Shown here: piece after piece, positions 32,615 to 41,499 of the stretch | Numbering within the stretch: position 1 is the first letter of the stretch | Layout of the letters: the number at the start of each line of letters is the position of its first letter | NCBI RefSeq assembly: GCF_044582145.1 | Contig: NZ_JBDODO010000001.1 | Length of the DNA: 64,000 bases | Direction: 5' to 3' (one strand) | From: Guyparkeria sp016278265 | Lineage (GTDB): Bacteria; Pseudomonadota; Gammaproteobacteria; Halothiobacillales; Halothiobacillaceae | Made by a program: the position numbers and the translations under genes | The notes under the pieces: generated by a model | Databases searched by the model: none | What the model was told of the DNA's origin: nothing | What the model saw: only the letters and a program-made list of their open reading frames with translations

Positions 32615-32641
32615 TTATCGACCCGCGCGACAAAAACTTGA
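32615..32641 (-). promoter_or_regulatory. Flagellar sigma-28 (FliA) type promoter
   Basis: Minus strand: TCAAGTTT, 11 bp, GTCGATAA. The sigma-28 consensus is TAAAGTTT-N11-GCCGATAA, so each box matches 7 of 8 with exact spacing. It lies about 70 bp upstream of the MCP start. Confidence 0.8.
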
Positions 32642-32695
32642 TGCCTCACACGTCTTTTTCGCGCCCCCGCTGCGTTGGCCAGCGCCAACATCCCG

Positions 32696-32884
32696 TCAGC
32701 TGCCGACCGCGCTCATCAGGAACGCCACGAACCCGGCCACGGCAAGCAGGATCAATGCCACTCCCAGCCATTCCTCGCGCGAGCCCTTGCGGCTGGCCGC
32801 CATCATCGGCTTGATCCGCGGCAGCAGGAAGAGCAGGACCGCGCCCAGCAGCACGGCCATACCGATCTTCATCCAGAGGTCCAT
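32696..32884 (-). CDS. Small two-pass membrane protein
   Basis: A 62-residue protein with two hydrophobic helices (WMKIGMAVLLGAVLLFLLP and GVALILLAVAGFVAFLMSAV) joined by a basic loop. The frame is open further upstream, but the ATG chosen has a strong AAAAGGAG site seven bases ahead. Similar small MxLWMKxGM proteins occur in many gammaproteobacteria, to my recollection, with no known role. It sits between yccA and the MCP gene on the same strand, and the terminator upstream implies its own promoter or read-through. Confidence 0.75.
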   Translation of the reverse strand: MDLWMKIGMAVLLGAVLLFLLPRIKPMMAASRKGSREEWLGVALILLAVAGFVAFLMSAVGS

Positions 32885-32940
32885 CACGTCACTCCTTTTG
32901 GCCCAAACAAGTGGGCCCACATTCAGGTGATCACATACAA

Positions 32941-32968
32941 GAAGACCCCTTGCACGAGGCAAGGGGTC
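32941..32968 (-). terminator. Candidate terminator of yccA
   Basis: A ten-base-pair stem (32944-32953 and 32959-32968) followed on the minus strand by TTCTTGT; the T-tract is interrupted. Confidence 0.6.
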
Positions 32969-33028
32969 CGGTGTGCTGACGCCCGCCACCCGGCCTGACG
33001 AGCAGGTCGGGCAGCCGCGCCCCTCGCA

Positions 33029-33697
33029 TCAGTCGTTCTGGTTCATCCCCAGGAGACTGAGCAGGTGCACGAACAGGTTGAAGATATTCAGGTACAGGCT
33101 GACGGTCAGAAGCAGGTAGTTGTCCTCGCCACCGTTCACCATCCGGCCGGTGTCGTAGAGGATAAACCCGCTCATCAGGAGCACGACCGCCGCCGAGATC
33201 GCCATGGATAGCGCCGGGATCTCGAGGAAGATGTTGCCCAGCATGGCGGCGATTACCACCACCAGGCCGACGACCAGGAACCCCCCCATGAAGGAGAAGT
33301 CACGGCGCGAAACCAAGGCATAGCCCGACAGGCCAAGGAAGATCGCGCCGGTGCCGCCCAGCGCGGTCATGACGATCTGCCCGCCGTTGGGCAAGGCTAG
33401 GTAGTGGCTCAGCATCGGGCCCAACCCGAAACCCAACAGGCCGGTGATGGCGAAGACCACCGCCAGACCCATGCCGGAGTTTGCAGTGCGCGGCAGCACG
33501 AACCAGATCAGTGCCAACGCGCCACCCAGGGTGAGCAGCGATGTCCAGCCGGGCACGCCGGCCAACAGGGACACCGTCGCCATCAGCGCCGAGAACAACA
33601 GCGTCAGCGACAACATCATGTAGGTGTTGCGAATGACCTTGTAGGTCTCGAGTTGGGAGACCCCCGTCTGAACGGTGGCCCGATTCTCGAATGCCAT
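33029..33697 (-). CDS. yccA: Bax-inhibitor-1/YccA-family membrane protein
   Basis: A 222-residue inner-membrane protein with seven hydrophobic segments and the family's FILYDTGRMVNGGEDNYLLLTVSLYLNIFNLFVHLL C-terminal region (positions about 178-215), where the two aspartates form the pH-sensing pair in BI-1 proteins. E. coli YccA modulates the FtsH protease. The N-terminus (LETYKVIRNTYMMLSLTLLFSALMA) is typical. GAGGTGAGG lies four bases before the ATG. Divergent from the dehydrogenase at 33809. Confidence 0.92.
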   Translation of the reverse strand: MAFENRATVQTGVSQLETYKVIRNTYMMLSLTLLFSALMATVSLLAGVPGWTSLLTLGGALALIWFVLPRTANSGMGLAVVFAITGLLGFGLGPMLSHYLALPNGGQIVMTALGGTGAIFLGLSGYALVSRRDFSFMGGFLVVGLVVVIAAMLGNIFLEIPALSMAISAAVVLLMSGFILYDTGRMVNGGEDNYLLLTVSLYLNIFNLFVHLLSLLGMNQND

Positions 33698-33746
33698 GCA
33701 ACCTCACCTCGTCTCTGGTATTCATGTGATTCGGAGTTGACCCCGG

Positions 33747-33774
33747 AGTATAAGCGCTGTGAACTCAGGCGCAA
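33747..33774 (-). promoter_or_regulatory. Candidate sigma-70 promoter of yccA
   Basis: Minus strand: TTGCGC (33769-33774), 16 bp, TATACT (33747-33752, 5/6 match), about 50 bp before the yccA start. Confidence 0.6.
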
Positions 33775-33808
33775 TCGTCCGACCGACCTGAATCCAAGGA
33801 GCACCCTC

Positions 33809-34669
33809 GTGTCCGACCTCGCCACCCCACCCCGTCGCGTCCTGATCACCGGCTGCTCGTCCGGTATCGGCCGACGCGCCGCCGAAATGCTCGCCGAGCG
33901 AGGCCATCTCGTGGTCGCCAGCCTGCGCAATCCCGACGACGTGGCCGAGTGGCCGCACGCCCATATCCCGGCCGTTGCCCTGGACCTGAATGACTCGGCC
34001 TCAATCCACGCGGGGCTGACAGCGGCGGTCGAGGCGGCCGGCGGGCCGATCGAGGCGCTGTTCAACAACGGCGCCTACGGTCAGCCGGGCGCCGTCGAGG
34101 ATCTGACACGCGACACCCTGCGCGCGCAACTCGAGACCAACCTGCTCGGCACGGTGGAATTGACCAACCTGGTTATCCCGTCGATGCGGGCGGCCGGGTT
34201 CGGTCGGATCGTGCAGAACAGCTCCGTGCTGGGGGTCAGCGCCCTGGCGTTTCGCGGCGCGTACGTCGCCTCGAAGTTCGCGCTCGAGGGCATCAGCGAC
34301 ACCCTGCGCCTGGAACTGGCCGGCAGCGGCATCGACGTTTCGCTGATCGAGCCCGGCCCGATCACCTCGCGCTTTCGCGCCAACGCCCAACGGGCCTTCG
34401 AGGCCAACATCAACTGGCAACACTCGGTTCACCACGAGGCGTACGAGCGGCAACTCGAACGGCTGAAAATGCCCGGACCGGCCGCGCCGTTCACCCTACC
34501 GCCGGAGGCCGTGGTCCGCCGCGTGATCCACGCGATCGAATCGCGCCGGCCGAAGGCGCGTTACCCGGTGACCGTGCCGACCTATCTGTTCGCCGTGCTC
34601 AAGCGCCTGTTGACCACCCGGGCCATGGACCGGGTACTGATGCGCGCCTCCGGCGGCGGCAAGCGCTGA
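33809..34669 (+). CDS. Short-chain dehydrogenase/reductase
   Basis: A 286-residue classical SDR: cofactor loop VLITGCSSGIGRRAAEML near residues 11-28, FNNGAYGQPG (NNG in place of the usual NAG), catalytic Ser in VQNSSVLG and the YVASK motif (AYVASKFALEGISDTLRLEL). The substrate is unknown; sequence pattern and length resemble YbbO/retinol-dehydrogenase-like SDRs. Translation starts at GTG: it has an AAGGAG site seven bases upstream, while the longer open frame has no such support. Ends about 105 bp before the HlyD-ABC operon. Confidence 0.9.
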   Translation: MSDLATPPRRVLITGCSSGIGRRAAEMLAERGHLVVASLRNPDDVAEWPHAHIPAVALDLNDSASIHAGLTAAVEAAGGPIEALFNNGAYGQPGAVEDLTRDTLRAQLETNLLGTVELTNLVIPSMRAAGFGRIVQNSSVLGVSALAFRGAYVASKFALEGISDTLRLELAGSGIDVSLIEPGPITSRFRANAQRAFEANINWQHSVHHEAYERQLERLKMPGPAAPFTLPPEAVVRRVIHAIESRRPKARYPVTVPTYLFAVLKRLLTTRAMDRVLMRASGGGKR

Positions 34670-34775
34670 GTCGGCCGATTTCCGCCAGCGACTGCCGCGG
34701 GCTACTCTCTACTAGTCGGGTGCCGCACGGCGCGGCGCGCCGGCACCCCGCAAGGAACGTACGGGAGGTCGAACC

Positions 34776-35814
34776 ATGGCAAAGCCGGGCAAGCGGCGCC
34801 TGCTGATCCTGATCGCGCTGGCGGCCGTCGTCGGCATCGGCCTGGCAATCGCCTGGCAGGCCAATCGCGATCAGGCACCGCGCAACGAACTGACGCTCTA
34901 CGGCAACATCGACCTGCGCCAGATCCAGCTCGCCTTCAATCAGAACGCGCGGATCGAGCACATCCTGGTCCAGGCCGGCGACCGGGTGGAGAAGGGCGAA
35001 CTGCTCGCCACGCTGGACGACCGCCGCTTTCAGGCCCAGCTCGACGCCGCCCGCGCCGAAGTAGAGGCCCGCCAGGCGGCGCTGGACCGGCTGCTCGCCG
35101 GCTCGCGCCCCGAGGAGATCGAGCGGCTGCGCGGGGGGGGTGGAGGCCGACCAGGCGGATCTGACCGCCGCCCGCCTGACCTACGACCGCACCGAGCGGC
35201 TCGCCCGACAGGACATGGCCTCCCGGCAGAGCGCGGACCAGGCGCGGGCCGCCCGGGACGCCGCACAGGGACGCCTGCAGGCCGACCAGCAGGCGCTGGC
35301 GCTGGCCGTCGCCGGTCCGCGCAAGGAGGACATCGCCGAAGCGCGTGCCGCGGTCGTCGCCGCACAGTCGCGGCTGCACTTAGCCGAGATCGCGGTGGCC
35401 GACGCCGAGCTCGAGGCCCCCACCAACGGCATCGTCCGCAACCGCATCCTCGAGCCGGGCGACATGGCCTCACCCGCCCAGCCGGTGTTCAGCCTCGCGC
35501 CCACCGAACCAATCTGGGCCCGGGTCTATGTTGACGGCAAGGACCTCGGCCACGTCCGCCCCGGCCTGCCGGCCACCATCGTCAGCGACAGCTTTCCCGA
35601 CCAGCCGATCGAGGGCTGGATCGGTTACGTCTCGCCGACGGCGGAATTCACGCCGAAGTCGGTCGAGACCACGCGGGTACGCTCCGAGCTGGTCTACCAG
35701 GTACGCGTCTATGCCTGCAATCCGCAGGGCCGCCTGCGCCTCGGCATGCCCGTGACCGTGCACGTCCCGCTGGACGCCGAACCGGTCGACCAGGGCGCCG
35801 ATCCCTGCCTATGA
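34776..35814 (+). pseudogene. HlyD/YbhG-type membrane fusion protein, frameshifted at a run of eight G
   Basis: Periplasmic adaptor of an ABC-2 type exporter (YbhGFSR-like). The first frame (from 34776) gives an N-terminal anchor (LLILIALAAVVGIGLAIAW), the lipoyl half NIDLRQIQLAFNQNARIEHILVQAGDRVEKGELLATLDD and the start of the coiled coil (ARAEVEARQAALDRLLAGSRPEEIERLR). After 35132 sense shifts by one base: the other frame continues EADQADLTAARLTYDRTERLARQ, the returning coil, DAELEAPTNGIVRNRILEPGDM and the beta-barrel VYVDGKDLGHVRPGLPA, ending at 35814. The shift is at G8 (35133-35140); seven G would restore a single protein of about 345 residues. It may be a sequencing error, a genuine null, or a slippery, phase-variable site. 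The stop overlaps the ATPase start by 4 bp. Confidence 0.85.
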
Positions 35815-37622
35815 CCCGGACCGAGGACAGCACGTCCCCCGCCGCAGACCGTCCCGCCAGCCCGCGGGATGCCCTGATCGTCGACGACCTCCACAAGGCG
35901 TTTCGCAGCGGCCCGCGCGAGATCTGGGCCGTCGATGGCGCCGGCCTGCGCGCGCGCGAGGGTCAGATCACCGGCCTGATCGGCCCCGACGGGGCCGGCA
36001 AGACCACCCTGATGCGCCTGGTCGCCGGCCTGCTGGCCCCGGACCGGGGGACGATCTCGGTCCTCGGCATCGACGCGGTGGCGGACCCGCTCGCCGTGCA
36101 AGCCAGCATCGGCTACATGCCCCAGCGCTTCGGCCTGTACGAGGACCTTACCGTGCAGGAGAACCTCGACCTGTACGCCGACCTGCAGGGGCTGCCCGCC
36201 TCCGAACGGTCCGCGCGCTACCGCGAGCTGCTCGCGATGACCGGACTCGGCCCGTTCACCGAGCGGCTCGCCGGCCGCCTCTCCGGCGGCATGAAGCAGA
36301 AGCTCGGTCTCGCCTGCTCCCTGGTGCGCCCGCCGCGCCTGCTGCTACTCGACGAGCCGACCGTGGGCGTCGATCCCATCTCGCGCCGCGAGCTGTGGCG
36401 CATCGTCTACCGGCTGGTCGAGGAGGAGGGCATGAGCGTGCTGCTCTCGACGGCCTATCTCGACGAGGCCGAACGCTGCGCCGAGGTGGTACTGATGCAT
36501 GAGGGCCAGGTGCTCGGCCAGGATGCACCGGACCGATTCGGCACCGACCTGGCGGGGCGGGTCTGGTGCGGCCGCAGCGGGCAGCGCCTGCGCCGACACC
36601 TGCAAGCCGACCTCTCGGCCACGCAGGGCGTGATCGACGCAGTGATCGACGGCGACTGCGTGCGGACCATCCTCGAGACCACGGAGCCACCGGCACTGGA
36701 AGACGTGGACTGGAAACAGGCCGAGCCACGCTTCGAAGACGCCTTCGTCACCCGGCTGCACGAGACGGGAGGGAACGCCGAGCCTGCCTCGTCGGGCAGC
36801 CTCGCTTCCGGCCGGACACCGACAACCGCCGGCAAGGACCCGCGCCCCGCGGACAAGAACGAGCCGGTGATCGAGGTCAGCGGCCTGACCCGGCGCTTCG
36901 GCGACTTCGTCGCTGTCCGCGACGTCGAATTCTCGGTTGGACGAGGCGAGATCTTCGGCCTGTTGGGCGCCAACGGCGCCGGCAAGTCGACCACCTTCCG
37001 CATGCTCTGCGGCCTGCTCCCCGCGAGCGAGGGCCGACTATCTGTCGCCGGGGTCAACCTGCGACGCGCCGCTGCCCGGGCACGAGCACGGATTGGCTAC
37101 ATGGCGCAGCGCTTCGCCCTGTATGGCGTGCTGACCGTGCGGCAGAACCTGCACTTCTTCGCCCGCAGCTACGGCCTGCGCGGCGCCGGCCTGCGCGAGC
37201 GGATCGACTGGGCGATCGGCGAGTTCGGTCTCGCCGACCTACTCGACGACGAGGCGGGCGACCTGCCGCAGGGCTACAAGCAGCGCCTGGCGATGGCCTG
37301 CGCCCTGATGCACGAGCCCGACATCCTGTTCCTCGACGAACCCACCTCCGGCGTCGACCCGCTCGAACGCCGGGCGTTCTGGAGCCGCATCAATACCCTA
37401 GCCGACCGCGGCGTGACCGTCATGGTCACCACGCACTTCATGGACGAGGCCGAGTACTGCGACCGGCTGGTGATCCTGTCGCAGGGCCGCATCCTCACCG
37501 AGGGCTCGCCGCAGAGCATCCGCCGAGAAGCTCGGCACGACGACCGGCCCAACCCGACCATGGAGGAAGCCTTCATTGCGCTGATCGAGCAGGCGGAGGG
37601 GGGCTCCCGCGATGCGGCCTGA
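35811..37622 (+). CDS. ABC exporter ATPase with two fused nucleotide-binding domains (YbhF-like)
   Basis: A 603-residue protein with two ABC domains in tandem. Domain 1 (about 20-240): Walker A GPDGAGKTT, signature LSGGMKQKL, Walker B LLLLDEPTVG. Domain 2 (about 350-580): Walker A GANGAGKST, a relaxed signature LPQGYKQRL, Walker B ILFLDEPTSG. Around 320-345 a hydrophilic linker joins them. This layout with two downstream ABC-2 permeases is that of YbhF/YhiH-type multidrug or xenobiotic exporters. It overlaps the fusion-protein gene by 4 bp and the first permease by 11 bp. Confidence 0.93.
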   Translation: MTRTEDSTSPAADRPASPRDALIVDDLHKAFRSGPREIWAVDGAGLRAREGQITGLIGPDGAGKTTLMRLVAGLLAPDRGTISVLGIDAVADPLAVQASIGYMPQRFGLYEDLTVQENLDLYADLQGLPASERSARYRELLAMTGLGPFTERLAGRLSGGMKQKLGLACSLVRPPRLLLLDEPTVGVDPISRRELWRIVYRLVEEEGMSVLLSTAYLDEAERCAEVVLMHEGQVLGQDAPDRFGTDLAGRVWCGRSGQRLRRHLQADLSATQGVIDAVIDGDCVRTILETTEPPALEDVDWKQAEPRFEDAFVTRLHETGGNAEPASSGSLASGRTPTTAGKDPRPADKNEPVIEVSGLTRRFGDFVAVRDVEFSVGRGEIFGLLGANGAGKSTTFRMLCGLLPASEGRLSVAGVNLRRAAARARARIGYMAQRFALYGVLTVRQNLHFFARSYGLRGAGLRERIDWAIGEFGLADLLDDEAGDLPQGYKQRLAMACALMHEPDILFLDEPTSGVDPLERRAFWSRINTLADRGVTVMVTTHFMDEAEYCDRLVILSQGRILTEGSPQSIRREARHDDRPNPTMEEAFIALIEQAEGGSRDAA

Positions 37623-38772
37623 CCCGGGCACGCCCCGACAGGACGCCCCCCGCGGGGGCGGTGCCCAACGCCTGCGCGGCCTGTTGCGCAAGGAGTTCCT
37701 GCAGATCCTGCGCGACCCGTCGAGCATCGCGATCGCCTTCGTGATGCCGGTGGTGCTGTTGCTGCTGTTCGGCTACGGGGTCTCGCTGGACGCGAAGCAC
37801 GTGCCGGTCGCCTTCGTCGCCGATGCCCCCTGCCCGCAGTCGGAGAGCCTGCTGGGGGCCTTCCGACATTCCACCTACTTCGAGCCCGAGGTGCTGCCCG
37901 ACATGCCGACGGCAGAGGCGGCACTGCGCGCCCGGCATGTCGACGCGATCATCCATGTGCAGGCAGACTTCGGCGTGCGCCTGCTCGACGGCACGCAGGC
38001 CCCGGTCCAACTGATCGTCAACGGCGTGGAGGCCAACCAGGCCCGGCTGATCCAGGGCTACGTCGCCGCCGTCTGGCAGGAGTGGCAGGCAAACCTGGCC
38101 CGCGAACGGGGACTGACACCACCGCGGCCGGTCGGACTCGAGGCGCGCGTCTGGTTCAACCCCGAACTGCGCAGCCGCGACTACCTGGTGCCGGGGCTGA
38201 TCGCGGTGATCATGACGCTGATCGGCGCCTTGCTTACCGCCCTGGTCATGGCGCGCGAATGGGAGCGCGGCACGCTCGAGGCGCTGATGGTCACTCCCAT
38301 CACGCTGCGCGAGATCCTGCTCGGCAAGCTGATCCCCTACTTCGTGCTCGGCATGGGCGGGATGGCGCTGTCGGTGACCATGGCGCTGTTCCTGTTTGAG
38401 GTGCCGCTGTGCGGCAGCCTGGCGGTGCTCACCGGCGTGTCCGCCCTGTTCCTGCTCGCCGCCCTGGGGATGGGCCTGCTGATCTCGATCGTGGCGCGCA
38501 ACCAGTTCGTCGCCGGCATCCTCGCGATCATCACCACCTTCCTGCCGGCCTTCATCCTGTCAGGGTTCATCTTCGACATCGGCAGCATGCCGGGCTGGCT
38601 GCAGGTACTGACGCACGTGATCGCCGCGCGCTATTTCGTCGTGCTGCTGCACACGCTCTTTCTGGCCGGCAACGTTTGGTCGATCATCATCCCCAACGCG
38701 CTGGCGCTGGCGGCGATGGCGATCTTCTTCATCGGCGTCAGCCGGCGACGCATCCGCAAGCGGCTGGAGTGA
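37612..38772 (+). CDS. ABC-2 type permease (YbhS-like)
   Basis: A 386-residue membrane subunit of the exporter. The N-terminal segment LRGLLRKEFLQILRDPSSIAIAFVMPVVLLLLFGYGVSLD is the ABC-2 start; a periplasmic loop of about 130 residues follows, then five C-terminal helices with the conserved ERGTLEALMVTPITLREILLGKLIPYFVLG region and ILSGFIFDIGSMP. The ATG overlaps the ATPase gene by 11 bp; the second permease starts 6 bp after the stop, so both are probably made in stoichiometric amounts as a heterodimer. Confidence 0.92.
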   Translation: MRPDPGTPRQDAPRGGGAQRLRGLLRKEFLQILRDPSSIAIAFVMPVVLLLLFGYGVSLDAKHVPVAFVADAPCPQSESLLGAFRHSTYFEPEVLPDMPTAEAALRARHVDAIIHVQADFGVRLLDGTQAPVQLIVNGVEANQARLIQGYVAAVWQEWQANLARERGLTPPRPVGLEARVWFNPELRSRDYLVPGLIAVIMTLIGALLTALVMAREWERGTLEALMVTPITLREILLGKLIPYFVLGMGGMALSVTMALFLFEVPLCGSLAVLTGVSALFLLAALGMGLLISIVARNQFVAGILAIITTFLPAFILSGFIFDIGSMPGWLQVLTHVIAARYFVVLLHTLFLAGNVWSIIIPNALALAAMAIFFIGVSRRRIRKRLE

Positions 38773-38778
38773 CTCCCC

Positions 38779-39888
38779 ATGTGGCAACGCATCCATGCCC
38801 TGACGATCAAGGAATTTCTCGCCCTGCTGCGCGACCCGCGGGCGCGGGTGGTCATCATCGTGCCGCCAATCGTCCAGCTGATCGTGTTCAGCTTCGCGGC
38901 CACCTTCGACCTCAACCACGTACCGATGGCGGTCTACGACCGCGACGGCGGCCCGGAGGCACAGGCACTGGTCGCGCGCTTTACCGGCTCGGAACACTTC
39001 GAGCTGGTGGCCCAGGTCCACCGTCAGCAGGACCTCGCCCGGCTGATCGACGATCGCGAGGCCCTGATGGTGCTCTCGATCGACCCGCGCTTCTCGCACG
39101 ACCTGCGCAGCAGCGAGGGGGCCCAGGTGCAGCTGATCCTCGACGGGCGAAATTCCAACACCGCGGCGATCGCGATGGGCTACGCCCGCAGCATTGCCGG
39201 CGGGTTCGGCGAGGACTGGCTGGAGGCACATGGCGGGCCGAAGCCACCCTCGATACTGGTCACCCGGGCCTGGTTCAATCCCAACCTGGTGAGCCGCTGG
39301 TTCATCGTCCCGGGCATCGTCGGGCTGTTGGTGCTGGTGGTGGTGATGGTGGTCACGGCCCTGTCGGTGGCCCGCGAGCGTGAGCAGGGCACCTTCGACC
39401 AGCTGCTGGTCACACCACTCCACCCGGCGGAGATCCTCGTCGGCAAGGCCATGCCTGGGCTGATCATCGGCCTGCTGGAGGCCACGGTGATCATCGCGGT
39501 GGCGACCTGGGGCTTCGACATCCCGCTGCGCGGACATCTGGCCACGCTCTACGTCGGCCTCGGCCTGTTCCTGCTGTCGGCGGTGGGCGTGGGGCTGATG
39601 ATCTCGGCCTTGTCCGCGACCCTGCAGCAGGCCGTGCTGGGTGCCTTCCTGTTCCTGGTGCCCGCGGTGATCCTGTCGGGTTTTGCCACCCCGATCGCCA
39701 ACATGCCGCCGCTGGTGCAGGACCTCACCCTGATCAACCCGATGCGCTACTTTATGGTCGTGCTGCGGGGCGTCTTCCTTGAGGGCACGCCATTCGGCCT
39801 GCTGATCGATCAGTTCTGGCCCATGGAGGTCATCGGCATGGCGACACTCGCCTTCGCCGGCTGGCTGTTCCGCCATCGCATGTACTGA
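38779..39888 (+). CDS. ABC-2 type permease (YbhR-like)
   Basis: The second, 369-residue, membrane subunit, paralogous to the one before it: IHALTIKEFLALLRDPRARVVIIVPPIVQLIVFSF at the N-terminus, a large extracytoplasmic loop, then EREQGTFDQLLVTPLHPAEILVGKAMPGLIIG and the LSGFATPIANMPPLVQ loop. A GGAG site is nine bases before the ATG. It is followed after about 36 bp by a tiny coupled ORF and the cardiolipin synthase gene. Confidence 0.92.
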   Translation: MWQRIHALTIKEFLALLRDPRARVVIIVPPIVQLIVFSFAATFDLNHVPMAVYDRDGGPEAQALVARFTGSEHFELVAQVHRQQDLARLIDDREALMVLSIDPRFSHDLRSSEGAQVQLILDGRNSNTAAIAMGYARSIAGGFGEDWLEAHGGPKPPSILVTRAWFNPNLVSRWFIVPGIVGLLVLVVVMVVTALSVAREREQGTFDQLLVTPLHPAEILVGKAMPGLIIGLLEATVIIAVATWGFDIPLRGHLATLYVGLGLFLLSAVGVGLMISALSATLQQAVLGAFLFLVPAVILSGFATPIANMPPLVQDLTLINPMRYFMVVLRGVFLEGTPFGLLIDQFWPMEVIGMATLAFAGWLFRHRMY

Positions 39889-39924
39889 CCGCCGTCCACC
39901 GTGGGAACGTCAAGGAGACACGAG

Positions 39925-39987
39925 ATGACCGCGCCCCTTGCCAGCCGCTTGCCGTGCCCCCGACCGACGACCGAGGTCATGCCATGA
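39925..39987 (+). CDS. Putative 20-codon leader ORF coupled to the cardiolipin synthase gene
   Basis: ATG with a strong AAGGAG seven bases upstream, 20 sense codons (MTAPLASRLPCPRPTTEVMP) and a TGA that overlaps the cls ATG in an ATGA arrangement. The cls start itself has only a modest GAGGT site, located within this ORF. The peptide has no recognisable domain and is rich in Pro. It could be a coupling or attenuation device, or a chance frame under a strong ribosome site. Only the geometry is direct evidence. Confidence 0.45.
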   Translation: MTAPLASRLPCPRPTTEVMP

Positions 39988-41417
39988 CGGCCCTGGACTC
40001 CCCGGTCGCCCAGGCCTACTTCCTGGCCGAGTGGACGATCCGCCTGGCCGCCCTGTTCATCGTGCCACTGCGCCGACCACCCGCGGCCGCGACGGCCTGG
40101 TTGCTGCTGCTCTTCTTCCTGCCGATCCTCGGGCTGGTGATGTACCTGCTGGTGGGCCGGCCGCGGATTTCGCGCGATCGGGCCGAAAAGGTCACCCATT
40201 TGACGCAGACCCTGCGCCCGATCACCGATCGGCTCGCCCGAGCGGAACCCCAAGGCAGCGGTAACCTGCCGGCGCGCTTTGCGGCGGTCGATCAGATGGT
40301 CCGTCGCTGGCGCCAGTTCCCGCTGTTCGACGGCAACCGCATCGGCCTGATCGATTCGATGGACGCCTTCGCCGCCGAACTGGTGCGCGAGATCGATGCG
40401 GCACAAGACCATGTGCACCTGACCTTCTACATTGCCGCAATCGACCGGGCCACCCGCCCGGTGTTCGATGCCATGGAGCGGGCGGCAGCACGTGGCGTAG
40501 TCGTCCGGCTGATCGTCGACGACTTCGGCTCGAAGGAAAACATGCGCGACCTGCGGCGGCTTTCCCGCCGCGGCATCGCGGTTGGCCGGGCGTTCCCGCG
40601 CTCGAAGCTGCCGCGCAAGTCGGCCCGATTCGATTTGCGCAACCACCGCAAGCTGGTGGTGATCGACGGGCAGGTGGGTTACGCCGGCTCGATGAACCTG
40701 GTGCGCCCGGAATTCGGCCGCGGGCAGTCCTACGAGGACCTGATGCTGCGCATCGAGGGGCCGGTTGTCTTGGAGTTGCAGGCAATCTTCGCCGGCGACT
40801 GGTACCTGGAAACGGGCCTGCTGCTGGACACGGAGCGCTATTTCCCGGTACCGGTCACGGCCGGGCACGAGTCCTGCGTCGGCCTGCCCAGTGGCCCCGA
40901 ATACCCCGAGCCACTGCTCCAGCGCCTGTTGCTGGGCCTCCTGCATGCCGCCACCGAACGTGTCGAGATCGTCACGCCGTATTTCGTCCCCGACGAGTCG
41001 ACCCTCGATGCGCTCAAGGCCGCCGCCCGTCGGGGGGTGCATTGCGAGCTGATCCTGCCCGAATCGCTCGATCACCCGCTGGTACAACTGGCGCAGGAAT
41101 CCTACTTCGAGGAATTGCTCGAGGCCGACGTGATCATCCGGCGTCACCCGACCCGGCTGCTGCACAGCAAGATCACCCTCTGCGACGGACGGCTCTCGCT
41201 CGTCGGCAGCGCCAACCTCGACGTGCGCTCCTCGCTGATCAACGCCGAATTCGGCCTGCTGTTTTATTCAAGTGAAACCGCGGCCCGGCTCGCCGACCAG
41301 ATCGAAACCTACCGACGGGTCTGCCCTCGACTAACCCGCGAGCAGTGGGACGAACAACGTGGCCGCGGCCGCATCCTCGCGCAGAACCTTGCCCGCCTGA
41401 CCTCGCCACTGCTCTAG
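39984..41417 (+). CDS. cls: Cardiolipin synthase (phospholipase D superfamily)
   Basis: Condenses two phosphatidylglycerols to cardiolipin at the inner membrane. The 477-residue protein has two N-terminal membrane helices (about 15-30 and 38-58) and two PLD domains. The first HKD site reads NHRKLVVIDGQVGYAGSMNL and the second LLHSKITLCDGRLSLVGSANLD. DHVHLTFYI and YFVPDESTLDAL are the regular Cls context. Length matches ClsA (486). The chosen ATG is coupled to the 20-codon ORF; a GTG ten codons upstream is less likely. As last gene of the exporter operon it may share regulation with membrane stress or efflux. Confidence 0.93.
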   Translation: MTALDSPVAQAYFLAEWTIRLAALFIVPLRRPPAAATAWLLLLFFLPILGLVMYLLVGRPRISRDRAEKVTHLTQTLRPITDRLARAEPQGSGNLPARFAAVDQMVRRWRQFPLFDGNRIGLIDSMDAFAAELVREIDAAQDHVHLTFYIAAIDRATRPVFDAMERAAARGVVVRLIVDDFGSKENMRDLRRLSRRGIAVGRAFPRSKLPRKSARFDLRNHRKLVVIDGQVGYAGSMNLVRPEFGRGQSYEDLMLRIEGPVVLELQAIFAGDWYLETGLLLDTERYFPVPVTAGHESCVGLPSGPEYPEPLLQRLLLGLLHAATERVEIVTPYFVPDESTLDALKAAARRGVHCELILPESLDHPLVQLAQESYFEELLEADVIIRRHPTRLLHSKITLCDGRLSLVGSANLDVRSSLINAEFGLLFYSSETAARLADQIETYRRVCPRLTREQWDEQRGRGRILAQNLARLTSPLL

Positions 41418-41450
41418 GGAGCCTCTGCGTAATGATCGAGCGCCCCACGA

Positions 41451-41475
41451 AAAACGGCGCCCCGAAGGCGCCGTT
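41451..41475 (-). terminator. Terminator of the Sel1-repeat gene
   Basis: A nine-base-pair stem (41453-41461 and 41467-41475) with a five-base loop; the minus strand continues with TTTTT. It also lies 35 bp after cls, on whose strand no T-tract follows. Confidence 0.85.
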
Positions 41476-41499
41476 CAATTCAATCGAATGACGGGGTTC

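Noticed and set aside
34718..34748. 8-bp inverted repeat between the SDR gene and the exporter operon as a terminator
   Set aside because: The loop is 15 bases of GC-only sequence and no T-run follows; more likely incidental or a leader hairpin.
35140..35814. Second half of the HlyD gene read as an independent gene starting at GTG
   Set aside because: It begins in the middle of the coiled coil, has no ribosome site, and joins seamlessly to the upstream frame if one G is removed.
38560..39876. Open frame of 438 codons opposite the second ABC permease
   Set aside because: His/Gln/Asp/Arg-rich antisense product without membrane segments or motif; the plus-strand permease is clear.
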